Below, one piece after another: positions 41,307-50,387 of a stretch of 64,000 nucleotides of DNA; position 1 is the first letter of the stretch, and each line of letters opens with the position of its first letter. The DNA comes from Burkholderia cepacia. GTDB lineage: Bacteria; Pseudomonadota; Gammaproteobacteria; Burkholderiales; Burkholderiaceae. The notes below the pieces were generated by a model. The model saw only the letters and a program-made list of their open reading frames with translations, searched no databases and was not told the origin of the DNA. The stretch is taken from the NCBI RefSeq assembly GCF_001718835.1, contig NZ_CP013442.1:186001-250000 (forward strand), read 5' to 3'. The position numbers and the translations under genes were made by a program.

Positions 41307-42440
41307 ATGTTGAACTTCGTAGTGGCGATGCTGGCGTCCTTGCTGATCACCGTGCTGATCATCCGTTATCACGGTGTCAACCAGCGGTTTGCGGGAGTGG
41401 ATTTCGACATGCAGGGTGTGCAGAAATTTCACGTGCGCCCGGTGCCGCGCATCGGCGGCGTCGGGATCCTGTTCGGCGTCGTCGTGTCGATCGCCGTGTT
41501 GTGGGGGCGCTATCCGACGATCGCGCGCGACCTGCTTTACGTGTGCCTGTGCGGCGCGCCCGCATTCCTTTCGGGCTTCGCCGAGGACGTGACGAAGCGC
41601 GTGTCGGCGCGTGCGCGGCTGTTCTGCACGATGTTTGCCGCTGGGCTCGGCTATGGGCTGCTCGATATCGCCGTCACGCGCACCAGCGTGCCGCCGGTCG
41701 ACTTCTTGCTCAGCTACCCGATCGTCGCGGGCCTGATCACGGTCGTGGCGGTGGCTGGGCTCGCCAACGCCGTGAACATCATCGACGGATTCAACGGGCT
41801 CGCGTCGATGGTGTCGATCATGATGTTCGCGTCGCTCGCGTATACCGCGTTCGAGGTCCACGACGAAGTCGTGATGACCGCGTCGCTGATGATGATGGGC
41901 GCCGTGCTCGGATTCTTCGTCTGGAATTTTCCGGCCGGGCTCATCTTCCTGGGCGACGGCGGCGCCTACTTCCTCGGCTTTATGCTGGCCGAACTGTCGA
42001 TCGTCCTGGTCCAGCGCAATCCGCAGGTTTCGGCCTGGTATCCGATCCTGCTGTTCATGTACCCGATCTTCGAGACATGCTTCTCGATCTACCGCAAAAA
42101 GCTGCTGCGCGGCATGTCGCCGGGCCTGCCGGACGGCGTGCACCTTCACATGCTCGTGTACAAGCGAATCATGCGCTGGGTGGTCGGAACGAAACAGGCA
42201 CGCGAGCTGACGCAACGGAACTCGTTCACGTCGCCGTACCTGTGGCTGCTCTGCCTGCTGGCCGTCGGGCCTGCGACACTGTTCTGGCGCAACACCATCG
42301 TGCTGTTCACGTTCGTGGTGCTGTTCGCAGTCATGTATGTGTGGATCTACGCATGCATCGTGCGGTTCAAGGTGCCGAGATGGATCGTCGTGAGAGTTGG
42401 GCGACCAGAAGAACCGCGGACGCATGTTTCGGCTGCCTGA
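41307..42440 (+). CDS. WecA-like undecaprenyl-phosphate sugar-1-phosphate transferase
   Basis: 377 residues, polytopic, MraY/WecA family. NAVNIIDGFNGLAS is the Mg/nucleotide-binding loop, FLGDGGAYFLGF the second conserved loop and PDGVHLHMLVYKR the cytoplasmic His-box. The initiating step of polymer assembly is transfer of a (probably N-acetylhexosamine) 1-phosphate to undecaprenyl phosphate on the inner face of the inner membrane. The ATG at 41307 follows a GGGGTG stretch. The C-terminal cytosolic tail is EEPRTHVSAA. It is the only such enzyme in the cluster and therefore the candidate initiator. Confidence 0.88.
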   Translation: MLNFVVAMLASLLITVLIIRYHGVNQRFAGVDFDMQGVQKFHVRPVPRIGGVGILFGVVVSIAVLWGRYPTIARDLLYVCLCGAPAFLSGFAEDVTKRVSARARLFCTMFAAGLGYGLLDIAVTRTSVPPVDFLLSYPIVAGLITVVAVAGLANAVNIIDGFNGLASMVSIMMFASLAYTAFEVHDEVVMTASLMMMGAVLGFFVWNFPAGLIFLGDGGAYFLGFMLAELSIVLVQRNPQVSAWYPILLFMYPIFETCFSIYRKKLLRGMSPGLPDGVHLHMLVYKRIMRWVVGTKQARELTQRNSFTSPYLWLLCLLAVGPATLFWRNTIVLFTFVVLFAVMYVWIYACIVRFKVPRWIVVRVGRPEEPRTHVSAA

Positions 42441-42611
42441 CCGATATTCAGGCAACGCATCTCCGTGCAACAGGCATGAAGGAAGACATGCCGCAAGTCG
42501 CGGTGCAATGAACCGGTTGTCGTGATCCGGCGGTCTTGCCGGGATGGATGTTTGAAAGTCGGGGTGCCCGGCAACGAAGATAAATAACTATTTTTATATG
42601 TCACCTGGCCT

Positions 42612-43757
42612 ATGCGTTTCCTTTCTCGTTTCGCGCGAATGACTTGCACGTCGGTCCTGCCGCTCATCATGGGTGCTTGCGCACTCGCACCGGGGATGCA
42701 GTTCGATCCGCATGCGTCGATCGATGCGGACGAACCGTCTGTCCTTCCTGTGGTTACCACCATCACGCCGGCCATCATCAGGCAGCAGCGCGAAAGCAGG
42801 TTGCAGACGTCGGGCGATGCATACAGGCAGTTGATGACCGCTGTTGCGCCGTATCGGATCGGTCCTGCGGACGTGCTGTCGATCATCGTGTGGAATCACC
42901 CTGAACTGGTCATTCCGAACCTGACCTACACGATCGGCGAAACGGCGGGTTTGCAGCCGTCGGGCCCGGGACTCAGTTCGCAGGCGGTCCCCGGATTCGC
43001 GGTCGGCGACGACGGCAACATCCAGTTTCCGTTCATCGGGGCGTTCCGCGCACAGGGCCTGACGACGATCGAACTGCAGCAACGATTGACCGTGGCGCTG
43101 CAACCGTACATCCGGTCTCCGCAACTGACGATCAGTGTGGTGGCGTACCGCAGCAAGCGTGTCTTTGTCGAGGGGCCGGTGGCGCTGGCCGGCGTGAAGC
43201 CGATCACCGACGTTCCGATGTCGCTGGCCGAGGTGCTCGGCGAGGCGAACGGCGTGCAGTCCGGCGTGGGCGACCTCAGCCAGATCGAACTGCTGCGGAA
43301 CGGAAAGCGATTCCGGCTGAACCTGGGGGAGATGGCGGCGGAAGGCGTGAACACCGCGCAGATCATGCTGAAGGATCGTGACGTCATCCGCATCGTGCCG
43401 CAGACCTACAACCAGGTCTTTGTGACGGGCGAGGTCGGCAAGCCGACCGGGCTCCCGATGCATGACGGACGCCTGACCTTGAGCGATGCGCTGGCGAGCG
43501 TGCAGGGCGTGAATCCGAATTCCGGCGATCCGGCCGCGGTCTATGTGATCCGTGCAACCGATGATCCCGCTCGGCCGGAAGTCTTCCGTCTGAACGGCAA
43601 GTCGCCGGTCGCCTATGCACTTGCGGAGCATTTCGAGCTGAAGCCGAAGGATGTCGTATATGTCGACGCGACTGGCCTGACCCGCTGGAGCCGGATGATC
43701 AATCAGCTCGTGCCGACGGCAATCGGTGCGAATGCTGGCCGTGACGCCGTGAACTGA
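42612..43757 (+). CDS. wza: Wza-type outer-membrane polysaccharide export lipoprotein
   Basis: 381 residues. Lipobox LIMGAC with Cys23. The PES domain shows IGPADVLSIIVWNHPEL and FAVGDDGNIQFPFIG followed by ...LTTIELQQRL. SLBB-type domains follow (VFVEGPVALAGVKPI and VFVTGEVGKPTGLPM). The protein forms the octameric outer-membrane exit channel for the polymer. The 171 bases before it hold an AT-rich patch (GATAAATAACTATTTTTATATG) that could carry a promoter, but I found no clean -35/-10 pair. First of the wza-wzb-wzc set. Confidence 0.92.
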   Translation: MRFLSRFARMTCTSVLPLIMGACALAPGMQFDPHASIDADEPSVLPVVTTITPAIIRQQRESRLQTSGDAYRQLMTAVAPYRIGPADVLSIIVWNHPELVIPNLTYTIGETAGLQPSGPGLSSQAVPGFAVGDDGNIQFPFIGAFRAQGLTTIELQQRLTVALQPYIRSPQLTISVVAYRSKRVFVEGPVALAGVKPITDVPMSLAEVLGEANGVQSGVGDLSQIELLRNGKRFRLNLGEMAAEGVNTAQIMLKDRDVIRIVPQTYNQVFVTGEVGKPTGLPMHDGRLTLSDALASVQGVNPNSGDPAAVYVIRATDDPARPEVFRLNGKSPVAYALAEHFELKPKDVVYVDATGLTRWSRMINQLVPTAIGANAGRDAVN

Positions 43758-43764
43758 TACAGCC

Positions 43765-44199
43765 ATGCATTCGATACTTGTCGTGTGTGTCGGGAACATT
43801 TGCCGCAGCCCGATGGCGGAGGGGCTGCTGCGGGAGCGCCTGACGGATGTCGAAGTCCGGTCGGCTGGCCTGGATGCGCGGGTCGGACAGCCGGCCGACA
43901 GGCGCTCCATCGAACTGATGGAGGAACGCGAGATCGACATCCGGCCACATCGCGCCAGGCAACTTGGGGACTATGAGTGCCGCCGGGCGGATCTCATTCT
44001 CGCGGTGGAGGACGGGCACCGCCGGGCGATCGAATACGCCTATCCGTTCGCGCGCGGTCGGGTCTTCACGCTGGGGCACTACGGACGCTTTGACATTGCC
44101 GATCCGTTCGGGCAGGAGCGACGGAAGTTCGAGGAGTGCCTCGAGATGATCGAGATGGGCGTTGACGATTGGGTGCAGCGAATCCGGAAGCTTAGCTAA
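43765..44199 (+). CDS. wzb: Wzb low-molecular-weight protein tyrosine phosphatase
   Basis: 144 residues. The P-loop C8-V-G-N-I-C-R14-S is the CX5R(S) signature with Cys8 as nucleophile. The general acid Asp is in FDIADPFGQ. It dephosphorylates the tyrosine-rich tail of the Wzc kinase encoded next, letting the export complex cycle. Placement between Wza and Wzc is the standard order. It starts seven bases after the wza stop. Confidence 0.93.
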   Translation: MHSILVVCVGNICRSPMAEGLLRERLTDVEVRSAGLDARVGQPADRRSIELMEEREIDIRPHRARQLGDYECRRADLILAVEDGHRRAIEYAYPFARGRVFTLGHYGRFDIADPFGQERRKFEECLEMIEMGVDDWVQRIRKLS

Positions 44200-44291
44200 C
44201 CCGTGGCTCGACGCTTCGCAAGGGTGGGCACAAGGCAAGGAAGGTCGTCCGGGCAAACCAAGATCATTACTTGAAGGAATCGGCTGTACTC

Positions 44292-46526
44292 ATGACCCAA
44301 TCGAACCCACACCCAGACGTGAACGTCGTCGAGACGGCAGAACTCGATCTCGCATCGGTTCTCGATGTCCTGCTCGACAATCGGCTTTTGATCGCTGCGA
44401 TTGCTGCGGTATTCATCTTCATCGGCGCTCTGTACGCGCTGCTCGTGACGCCGATCTACGAGTCGAACATCCTGGTCCAGATCGAGGACAGCCCGGATGC
44501 GTCGGCGGCAAAGGACCTGCTCGGCACGCTGTCGACGATGTTCGACGTCAAATCGACCGCCGATGCGGAAATCCAGATTCTCGGCTCGCGCCTCGTCGTG
44601 TCGCGAGCGGTCGACAAGCTCAAGCTCTTTATCCATGCGAAGCCGCATCGCTTTCCGGTGATTGGCGGATGGCTTGCGCGTCGCCATGACGGCCTGTCCG
44701 TGCCGGGACTCTTCGGTATTGGCGGCTATACGTGGGGCAAGGAGTCGATCGACGTCGCGGCATTCGATGTGCCGAAACAGCTCGAAGGCAAGCCGTACAA
44801 GCTCGTCGCGTTGGCACGCGGCCGCTATGAACTGAGCGGTCCGGGCTTCGAGCAGCCGGTCAACGGCCGTGTCGGGACGGCCGAGACATTCCCGGCGTCT
44901 GCGGGCCCGATCCACCTCTTCGTGCGCGGAATCAACGGCGCGGCAGGGGCGAGATTCGATCTTGTCCGCGGATCGCGCATGGACACGATCGAAGACCTGC
45001 AGAAGCAACTGCGGATCCAGGAACTCGGCAAGCAGTCGGGCGTCATCAGCGCCACGCTTCGATCCGACGATCCGGAGCTGCTCAGCGCGATCCTCAACGA
45101 AATCGGCGATCAGTACATCAGGCAAAACGTGGATCGGAAAGCCGCACAAGCAGAGAACTCGCTGCAGTTTCTCGCCAGTCAGGAACCGAAGATGAAACGG
45201 GATCTTGAACAGGCCGAGGATCGGCTGAACGATTATCGGAACACGCACAAGGTCCTTGACCTGACGGAAGAAGGGAAATCCATTCTTGCGCAGTCGTCGG
45301 ACGCAGAGCAGCAACTTTTCACGCTGAGGCAGAAGCGTCAGGAACTGTTGACGCGCTTTGGTCCCATGCATCCGGGCGTAGTGGCGATCGACGAGCAAAT
45401 TGCCGAAACGCAGGACTATATCGGCGAACTGACGGATCAGATCAAGCGCATGCCGACCGCGCAACGCGATGCGATTCGACTCCAGCGTGATGTCCAGATG
45501 AATACGGATCTCTACCTGGCGTTGAGGAACAACATCGAGCAATTGAGGCTGCTGAAGGCGGGGAAGATCGGCAGCGTCCGTCTCGTGGACACCGCTTCGT
45601 TGCCCGAGCGGGCGGTATTTCCCACGAAGATGGTCGTGGTCGTCGTCGCGACGCTGCTGGGCTTGTTTGTCGGCGCGGGTGCGGCGTTCCTGCGTGACAA
45701 GCTCTTCACCGGCGTCACGAATGTGCGCTCGCTGGAGGCGCAAAGCGGACTGGCCGTCTATGCAACGGTTCCGCACAGCGAGCAGCAACGCAAGCTCGCG
45801 ACCAACATGGCGGAATCGACGGCAGCCGGTCAGGCAAGTCTGCTCGCGAATTTGTACCCGGGAGACCCGGCCATCGAAAGTCTGCGCAGCCTGCGCACGG
45901 CACTTCAATTCGCAATGCTGGACGCTCGTAACAACGTGGTGCTGTTGACGGGGCCGTCACCCGGCCTCGGCAAGTCGTTTGCGTCGGCCAATCTGGCGGT
46001 GGTGCTGGCCGAAAGCAAGCGGGTCCTGCTGGTCGATGGCGATTTGCGTCGAGGTATTCTGAACAAGTACTTCGGCGAAGAGCGCGGGGCCGGCATCGCG
46101 GATTTCATCGCCGGAACGCGATCCGCCGCCGACATCATCCGCAAGACGAGCGTGCCAAACCTCGATCTCGTGACGACCGGAACGCTGCCGCCGAACGCCG
46201 CGGCCTTGCTGATGAACAGGAACTGGCTTTCGTTCATTCAGAAGGCGTCCGCCGACTACGACATTGTGCTGATCGATTCGCCGCCGGTACTCGCCGTCAC
46301 GGACGCGGCCATCATCGCGACGATCGCGGGTACCGTCTTCCTGGTTGCACGCTTCGGCCAGACACGTGTCGGCGAAGTGGTGGAGTCCGTCAAGCAGCTG
46401 GTGCAAAGCGGTTCGCACGTGAGCGGCCTGATCTTCAACGGAATGAAGACACGAGGCGGAAACTACAGGTATGGCGGAAAGTACGGAAGCTACCGGTATG
46501 TTTCGTATAACTATGAAAGTACCTGA
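44292..46526 (+). CDS. wzc: Wzc-type bacterial tyrosine kinase / polysaccharide co-polymerase
   Basis: 744 residues. The N-terminal Wzz domain has a first membrane helix near 38-58 (LIAAIAAVFIFIGALYALL), a periplasmic coiled-coil part and a second helix (MVVVVVATLLGLFVGAGAAF). The cytosolic BY-kinase has Walker A GPSPGLGKS (from 554), Walker A' VLLVDGDLRRG and Walker B IVLIDSPPVL. The C terminus has a Tyr cluster (YRYGGKYGSYRYVSYNY), the autophosphorylation tail acted on by Wzb. ATG 44292 was preferred; a TTG at 44271 is an alternative. It controls chain length and export. Confidence 0.92.
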   Translation: MTQSNPHPDVNVVETAELDLASVLDVLLDNRLLIAAIAAVFIFIGALYALLVTPIYESNILVQIEDSPDASAAKDLLGTLSTMFDVKSTADAEIQILGSRLVVSRAVDKLKLFIHAKPHRFPVIGGWLARRHDGLSVPGLFGIGGYTWGKESIDVAAFDVPKQLEGKPYKLVALARGRYELSGPGFEQPVNGRVGTAETFPASAGPIHLFVRGINGAAGARFDLVRGSRMDTIEDLQKQLRIQELGKQSGVISATLRSDDPELLSAILNEIGDQYIRQNVDRKAAQAENSLQFLASQEPKMKRDLEQAEDRLNDYRNTHKVLDLTEEGKSILAQSSDAEQQLFTLRQKRQELLTRFGPMHPGVVAIDEQIAETQDYIGELTDQIKRMPTAQRDAIRLQRDVQMNTDLYLALRNNIEQLRLLKAGKIGSVRLVDTASLPERAVFPTKMVVVVVATLLGLFVGAGAAFLRDKLFTGVTNVRSLEAQSGLAVYATVPHSEQQRKLATNMAESTAAGQASLLANLYPGDPAIESLRSLRTALQFAMLDARNNVVLLTGPSPGLGKSFASANLAVVLAESKRVLLVDGDLRRGILNKYFGEERGAGIADFIAGTRSAADIIRKTSVPNLDLVTTGTLPPNAAALLMNRNWLSFIQKASADYDIVLIDSPPVLAVTDAAIIATIAGTVFLVARFGQTRVGEVVESVKQLVQSGSHVSGLIFNGMKTRGGNYRYGGKYGSYRYVSYNYEST

Positions 46527-46591
46527 CCAGTTTGAAGGCGGTTTCCGGTTTCGGGATTTCGGCATGAAGCCGTGCCGCGCTTGGGGGGCGT

Positions 46592-47866
46592 ATGTCCAAT
46601 CTCAAATTCAGGATCGGGGTGATTGGCCTGGGGTATGTTGGCCTGCCACTGGCCGTGGAATTCGGCAAGAAATTTCCGGTGGTCGGGTTCGACACCAGTC
46701 GTTCGCGTGTCGATTCCCTGAACGAGGGTCACGACGCGACGCTCGAGGTGAGCGCTCAGGAGCTGGCGCAGGCCCGGCACTTGAAGATCACGGCGGACGG
46801 AGGAGACATCGCGGACTGCAATGTCTTCATCGTGACCGTACCTACGCCGATCGATGAGCACAAGCAGCCGGACTTGCGCCACTTGATCGGCGCGAGCGAG
46901 ACGGTTGGCCACGTACTCAAAAAGGACGACATCGTGATTTACGAATCGACGGTCTATCCGGGGGCCACTGAGGAAGTTTGCGTACCCGTGCTCGAGCGCG
47001 TTTCGGGCCTGACGTTCAACGTGGATTTCTTCGCGGGATACAGTCCCGAGAGGATCAATCCCGGTGACAAGACCCGCCGGCTGCCGCTGATCCGCAAGGT
47101 GACTTCCGGTTCGACGCCGGAAGTGGCGGATATCGTCGACGGTTTGTACAAGGAGATCATCACCGCCGGCACGCACAAGGCGTCGAGCATTCGTGTGGCC
47201 GAGGCGGCGAAGGTGATCGAGAACACGCAACGCGATGTCAATATTGCGCTGGTCAACGAATTGGCGATCATTTTCAACAAGATGGGCATCGACACCGAGT
47301 CGGTGCTCGTCGCGGCCGGCACCAAGTGGAATTTTGTCCCGTACGTTCCGGGCCTCGTCGGCGGGCACTGTATCGGCGTCGATCCTTACTATTTGACGCA
47401 CAAGGCGCAGGCGATCGGATACAACCCGGAAATCATCCTGGCCGGACGCAGGTTGAACGACGGAATGGGGCGGTATGTGGCGGCCCAGCTCGTCAAGGCA
47501 ATGACGAAGCGGCGTATCGATATTCAAGGCGCGCGCGTGCTGGTCCTGGGGCTGACCTTCAAGGAAAACTGCCCTGATCTACGCAACAGCCGAGTCGTCG
47601 ACATCATCAAGGAACTCGCGGAGTACAGCGTCAGCGTCGACGTATATGACCCGTGGGTATCGAAAGAGGCCGCGTGGAAGGAGTACGGCATTAATCCGAT
47701 CGATCGACCGTCCAAGAACAAATACGACGCCATCGTGCTGGCGGTTGCACATCGGGAGTTTGCCGAGTTCGGCGCGGACGCCATTCACGAATTCGGCAGG
47801 CCCGACCATGTCTTCTACGATCTGAAGTCCGTCTTTCACGTGGATTCGACCGATATTCGTCTGTAA
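46592..47866 (+). CDS. nucleotide-sugar dehydrogenase (TviB/WbpO type)
   Basis: 424 residues of the UDP-glucose/GDP-mannose dehydrogenase family. The NAD-binding start is IGVIGLGYVGLPLAVEFG. The catalytic Cys260 is in GGHCIGVDPYYL, and VLVLGLTFKENCPDLRNSR marks the C-terminal domain. GLGYVGLPLA plus VGGHCIGVDPYYLTHKA is the TviB/WbpO pattern: UDP-GlcNAc or UDP-GalNAc to the corresponding uronic acid. The gene immediately downstream is the TviC/WbpP-like 4-epimerase, so the pair should make UDP-GalNAcA. The start at 46592 is an ATG after CTTGGGGGGC. Confidence 0.88.
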   Translation: MSNLKFRIGVIGLGYVGLPLAVEFGKKFPVVGFDTSRSRVDSLNEGHDATLEVSAQELAQARHLKITADGGDIADCNVFIVTVPTPIDEHKQPDLRHLIGASETVGHVLKKDDIVIYESTVYPGATEEVCVPVLERVSGLTFNVDFFAGYSPERINPGDKTRRLPLIRKVTSGSTPEVADIVDGLYKEIITAGTHKASSIRVAEAAKVIENTQRDVNIALVNELAIIFNKMGIDTESVLVAAGTKWNFVPYVPGLVGGHCIGVDPYYLTHKAQAIGYNPEIILAGRRLNDGMGRYVAAQLVKAMTKRRIDIQGARVLVLGLTFKENCPDLRNSRVVDIIKELAEYSVSVDVYDPWVSKEAAWKEYGINPIDRPSKNKYDAIVLAVAHREFAEFGADAIHEFGRPDHVFYDLKSVFHVDSTDIRL

Positions 47867-47919
47867 GACATTGCCGTTCGATTCGCTTCCGCCTCAGGCC
47901 AATTCGACCCGACACCAAC

Positions 47920-48945
47920 ATGTGCAATTGCTACGCCAGAACCAGCCAAGCGCTGCGACAGGATCCGAAGACGTGGCTCATCACGGGCGTGGCCGGGTTC
48001 ATCGGTTCGAATCTGCTCGAGCGATTGCTGAACCTCGATCAGCAGGTTGTCGGCCTGGACAATTTGTCGACGGGCTATCTACGTAACCTCGACGAGGTCC
48101 GCGGCCTCGTCACGCCGGACCAATGGCGTCGCTTCCGATTCATCGAAGGAGATATCCGTTCGCTCGATGATTGCCGCAACGCGTGCAATGGCGTGGACCA
48201 TGTGCTTCACGAGGCGGCGCTCGGTTCGGTGCCGCGTTCGCTCATCGATCCGATTGCCACGAACGAAGTCAACGTGAGCGGTTTTCTGAACATGCTGGTC
48301 GCCGGCCGCGATGCCGGCGTCAAGAGTTTCACGTATGCGGCATCGAGTTCGGCCTATGGCGATCATCCGGGCTTGCCGAAGGTCGAGGACCGGATCGGCA
48401 AGCCGTTGTCTCCCTACGCGGTAACGAAGTGCGTGAACGAGATGTACGCGGAAGTCTTTGCGCGGAACTACGGGTTCCGGACGATCGGCTTGCGGTATTT
48501 CAACGTATTCGGGAAGCGTCAGGATCCGGATGGCGCCTACGCCGCCGTGATTCCGAAATGGACGATCGCGCTCATTCGGAACGAGCCGGTGTTCATCAAC
48601 GGCGATGGCGAAACGAGTCGCGATTTCTGTTTCGTCGATAACGTCATTGAAGCGAATCTTCTCGCCGCGACGGCGGACGATGCGAGCAGGAACGAGGTTT
48701 ACAACGTGGCGATCGGCGATCGGACGACGCTGAACGAGCTGTTCGCCGCGTTGCAGGCGGCATTGGTGAAAAACGGCATCCGGAATGACGCGCGTCCCGT
48801 TTACCGGGACTTTCGTGCCGGGGACGTAAGGCACTCGCAAGCAAGCGTCGACAAAGCAAGAAGGCTGTTGTGTTATGACGCTTCGGTTCGCCTGTTCGAT
48901 GGAATCGAGCGAGCGATGCCTTGGTATATCGACTATCTGGGGTGA
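47920..48945 (+). CDS. UDP-N-acetylglucosamine 4-epimerase (TviC/WbpP type)
   Basis: 341 residues, extended SDR fold. NAD binding: ITGVAGFIGSNLLERLL. The catalytic pair is Y166 and K170 in SPYAVTKCVNE, with the Ser in YAASSSAYGDHPGLPK. The N-terminal extension with MCNCYARTSQAL and the WLITG segment, and YFNVFGKRQDPDGAYAAVIP, follow the WbpP/TviC pattern of epimerases acting on N-acetylated UDP sugars. Together with the preceding dehydrogenase it should provide UDP-GalNAcA for the polymer. Confidence 0.88.
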   Translation: MCNCYARTSQALRQDPKTWLITGVAGFIGSNLLERLLNLDQQVVGLDNLSTGYLRNLDEVRGLVTPDQWRRFRFIEGDIRSLDDCRNACNGVDHVLHEAALGSVPRSLIDPIATNEVNVSGFLNMLVAGRDAGVKSFTYAASSSAYGDHPGLPKVEDRIGKPLSPYAVTKCVNEMYAEVFARNYGFRTIGLRYFNVFGKRQDPDGAYAAVIPKWTIALIRNEPVFINGDGETSRDFCFVDNVIEANLLAATADDASRNEVYNVAIGDRTTLNELFAALQAALVKNGIRNDARPVYRDFRAGDVRHSQASVDKARRLLCYDASVRLFDGIERAMPWYIDYLG

Positions 48946-48995
48946 ACGCGTACGCCCGGCGGATCGTGGCCGGTCCGCCGGGCGAAACGACTTTC

Positions 48996-50387
48996 ATGCA
49001 AGCTTTTCGGATTCGCGGGCCCTCGGCCTGTTTAAGGGCACATGCCTTGACACCCGTAATCGACCGAATCGGCAGCCGCTTGGCGGCAGTTCATGCCGAT
49101 CACAAGCGCATCCTGCGCAGCGCGATGCTCGTTTCCTTCTTCGTGCTTGTCGGCAAGTCGGCAGGCGCCATGAAGGAAATGGCCATTGCGTATCGCTACG
49201 GCATCAGCGCCGCGGTCGACGCGTACCAACTGACACTCACGATGATCACGTGGGTGCCCGGGACCGTGGCGACGGTATTGGGTGTCGTCCTCGTACCGAC
49301 GCTGGTTCGCCTGCAGAAGCTCCCGGAAAGGGAGCGAACGCTGTTTCTGGGCGAATTGCGGGGAGCAAGCCTGGTGTTGGGCACCCTGCTTGCCGGCGCG
49401 CTCTACGGTGCATGGGATGCCGTCCTGGCGGTGATGGATGCCCATCTGCCTTACCGCACGGCCGAGCTGTCCCGTGAAATGGCGCGGGGCATGTCGTTCA
49501 TTTCTTTCTTTACGTTGCTGATCTGCGTGTCGGGCGCACGCCTGCAAGCGCGCGAGCGTCATGTCAATACATTGCTGGAATGCATTCCGGCGGGTGTGCT
49601 CCTCGTCTGGATATGGCTCACGCCGAACAAGAACACCTATGTCCCGCTGACTTGGGGGACGACAACGGGCTTCCTGTTGCAAGCGGTCTGCCTGAGCGTG
49701 CTGGCCGCTCGCGCCGACGGAATCCGCCCGGGCCTGCGGTTTGGCTTCCGGTCTTCGCAGTGGCCGGCCATGTATCGCGCGCTTGGGGTCTTCATGGTGG
49801 GGCAGATGGTGATGAGCCTCGTGACGCCGCTGGACCAGTACTTCGTCGCAAACCTCGGCAGCGGCGCGATCGCAACGCTCGGCTATGCCAATCGGTTGTT
49901 GGGCCTGCTGTTGAGCATGGGCGCACTCGCGATCGGCCGGGCGACGCTGCCCGTTTTCGCGGACATCCTGAACAGCGCTGATCCGGACAGGACACGCACG
50001 ACGGCGTTCAAGTGGGCAGCGGTGATGTTCGTCGGTGGCAGTCTTGTTGCGATCGCGGGCTGGCTGGGCGCGCCGCAGGGCGTGCGGTTGATGTTCCAGC
50101 GCGGTGCTTTCGGTGCACAGGACACGCTGGCGGTATCGGCCCTTCTCGGATGGGGATTGATACAGCTTCCGTTTTATTTCGCCGTGCTCGTTCTGGTTCA
50201 GTGCTTCGCCAGCGAAGGGCGCTTTCGGGCGATAGCCGCGATTGCGATGATCAATTTCGGCGTAAAGGCGCTCGGCGATTACGTATTGGTTGGCTGGATG
50301 GGTATCGCCGGCATCCTGCTTGCGAGCGCGCTGATGCATGCGTCGTCGCTGGGCTGCTATCTCGTCCTTTCGAGAACAGGACGCTAA
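48996..50387 (+). CDS. Wzx-type polysaccharide flippase (MurJ/MviN-related)
   Basis: 463 residues with about a dozen hydrophobic helices (for example SMLVSFF-like MLVSFFVLVGKSAGA, VPGTVATVLGVVLVPTLV, LLLSMGALAIGRATLPVF). The pattern LDQYFVANLGSGAIATLGYA and GVRLMFQRGAF belongs to the MOP superfamily branch of MurJ-like lipid-linked oligosaccharide flippases. It moves undecaprenyl-linked repeat units across the inner membrane. ATG 48996 (MQAFRIRGPS) is provisional; TTG 49047 with AAGGG upstream would start closer to the first helix. It is followed directly by a glycosyltransferase gene. Confidence 0.78.
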   Translation: MQAFRIRGPSACLRAHALTPVIDRIGSRLAAVHADHKRILRSAMLVSFFVLVGKSAGAMKEMAIAYRYGISAAVDAYQLTLTMITWVPGTVATVLGVVLVPTLVRLQKLPERERTLFLGELRGASLVLGTLLAGALYGAWDAVLAVMDAHLPYRTAELSREMARGMSFISFFTLLICVSGARLQARERHVNTLLECIPAGVLLVWIWLTPNKNTYVPLTWGTTTGFLLQAVCLSVLAARADGIRPGLRFGFRSSQWPAMYRALGVFMVGQMVMSLVTPLDQYFVANLGSGAIATLGYANRLLGLLLSMGALAIGRATLPVFADILNSADPDRTRTTAFKWAAVMFVGGSLVAIAGWLGAPQGVRLMFQRGAFGAQDTLAVSALLGWGLIQLPFYFAVLVLVQCFASEGRFRAIAAIAMINFGVKALGDYVLVGWMGIAGILLASALMHASSLGCYLVLSRTGR

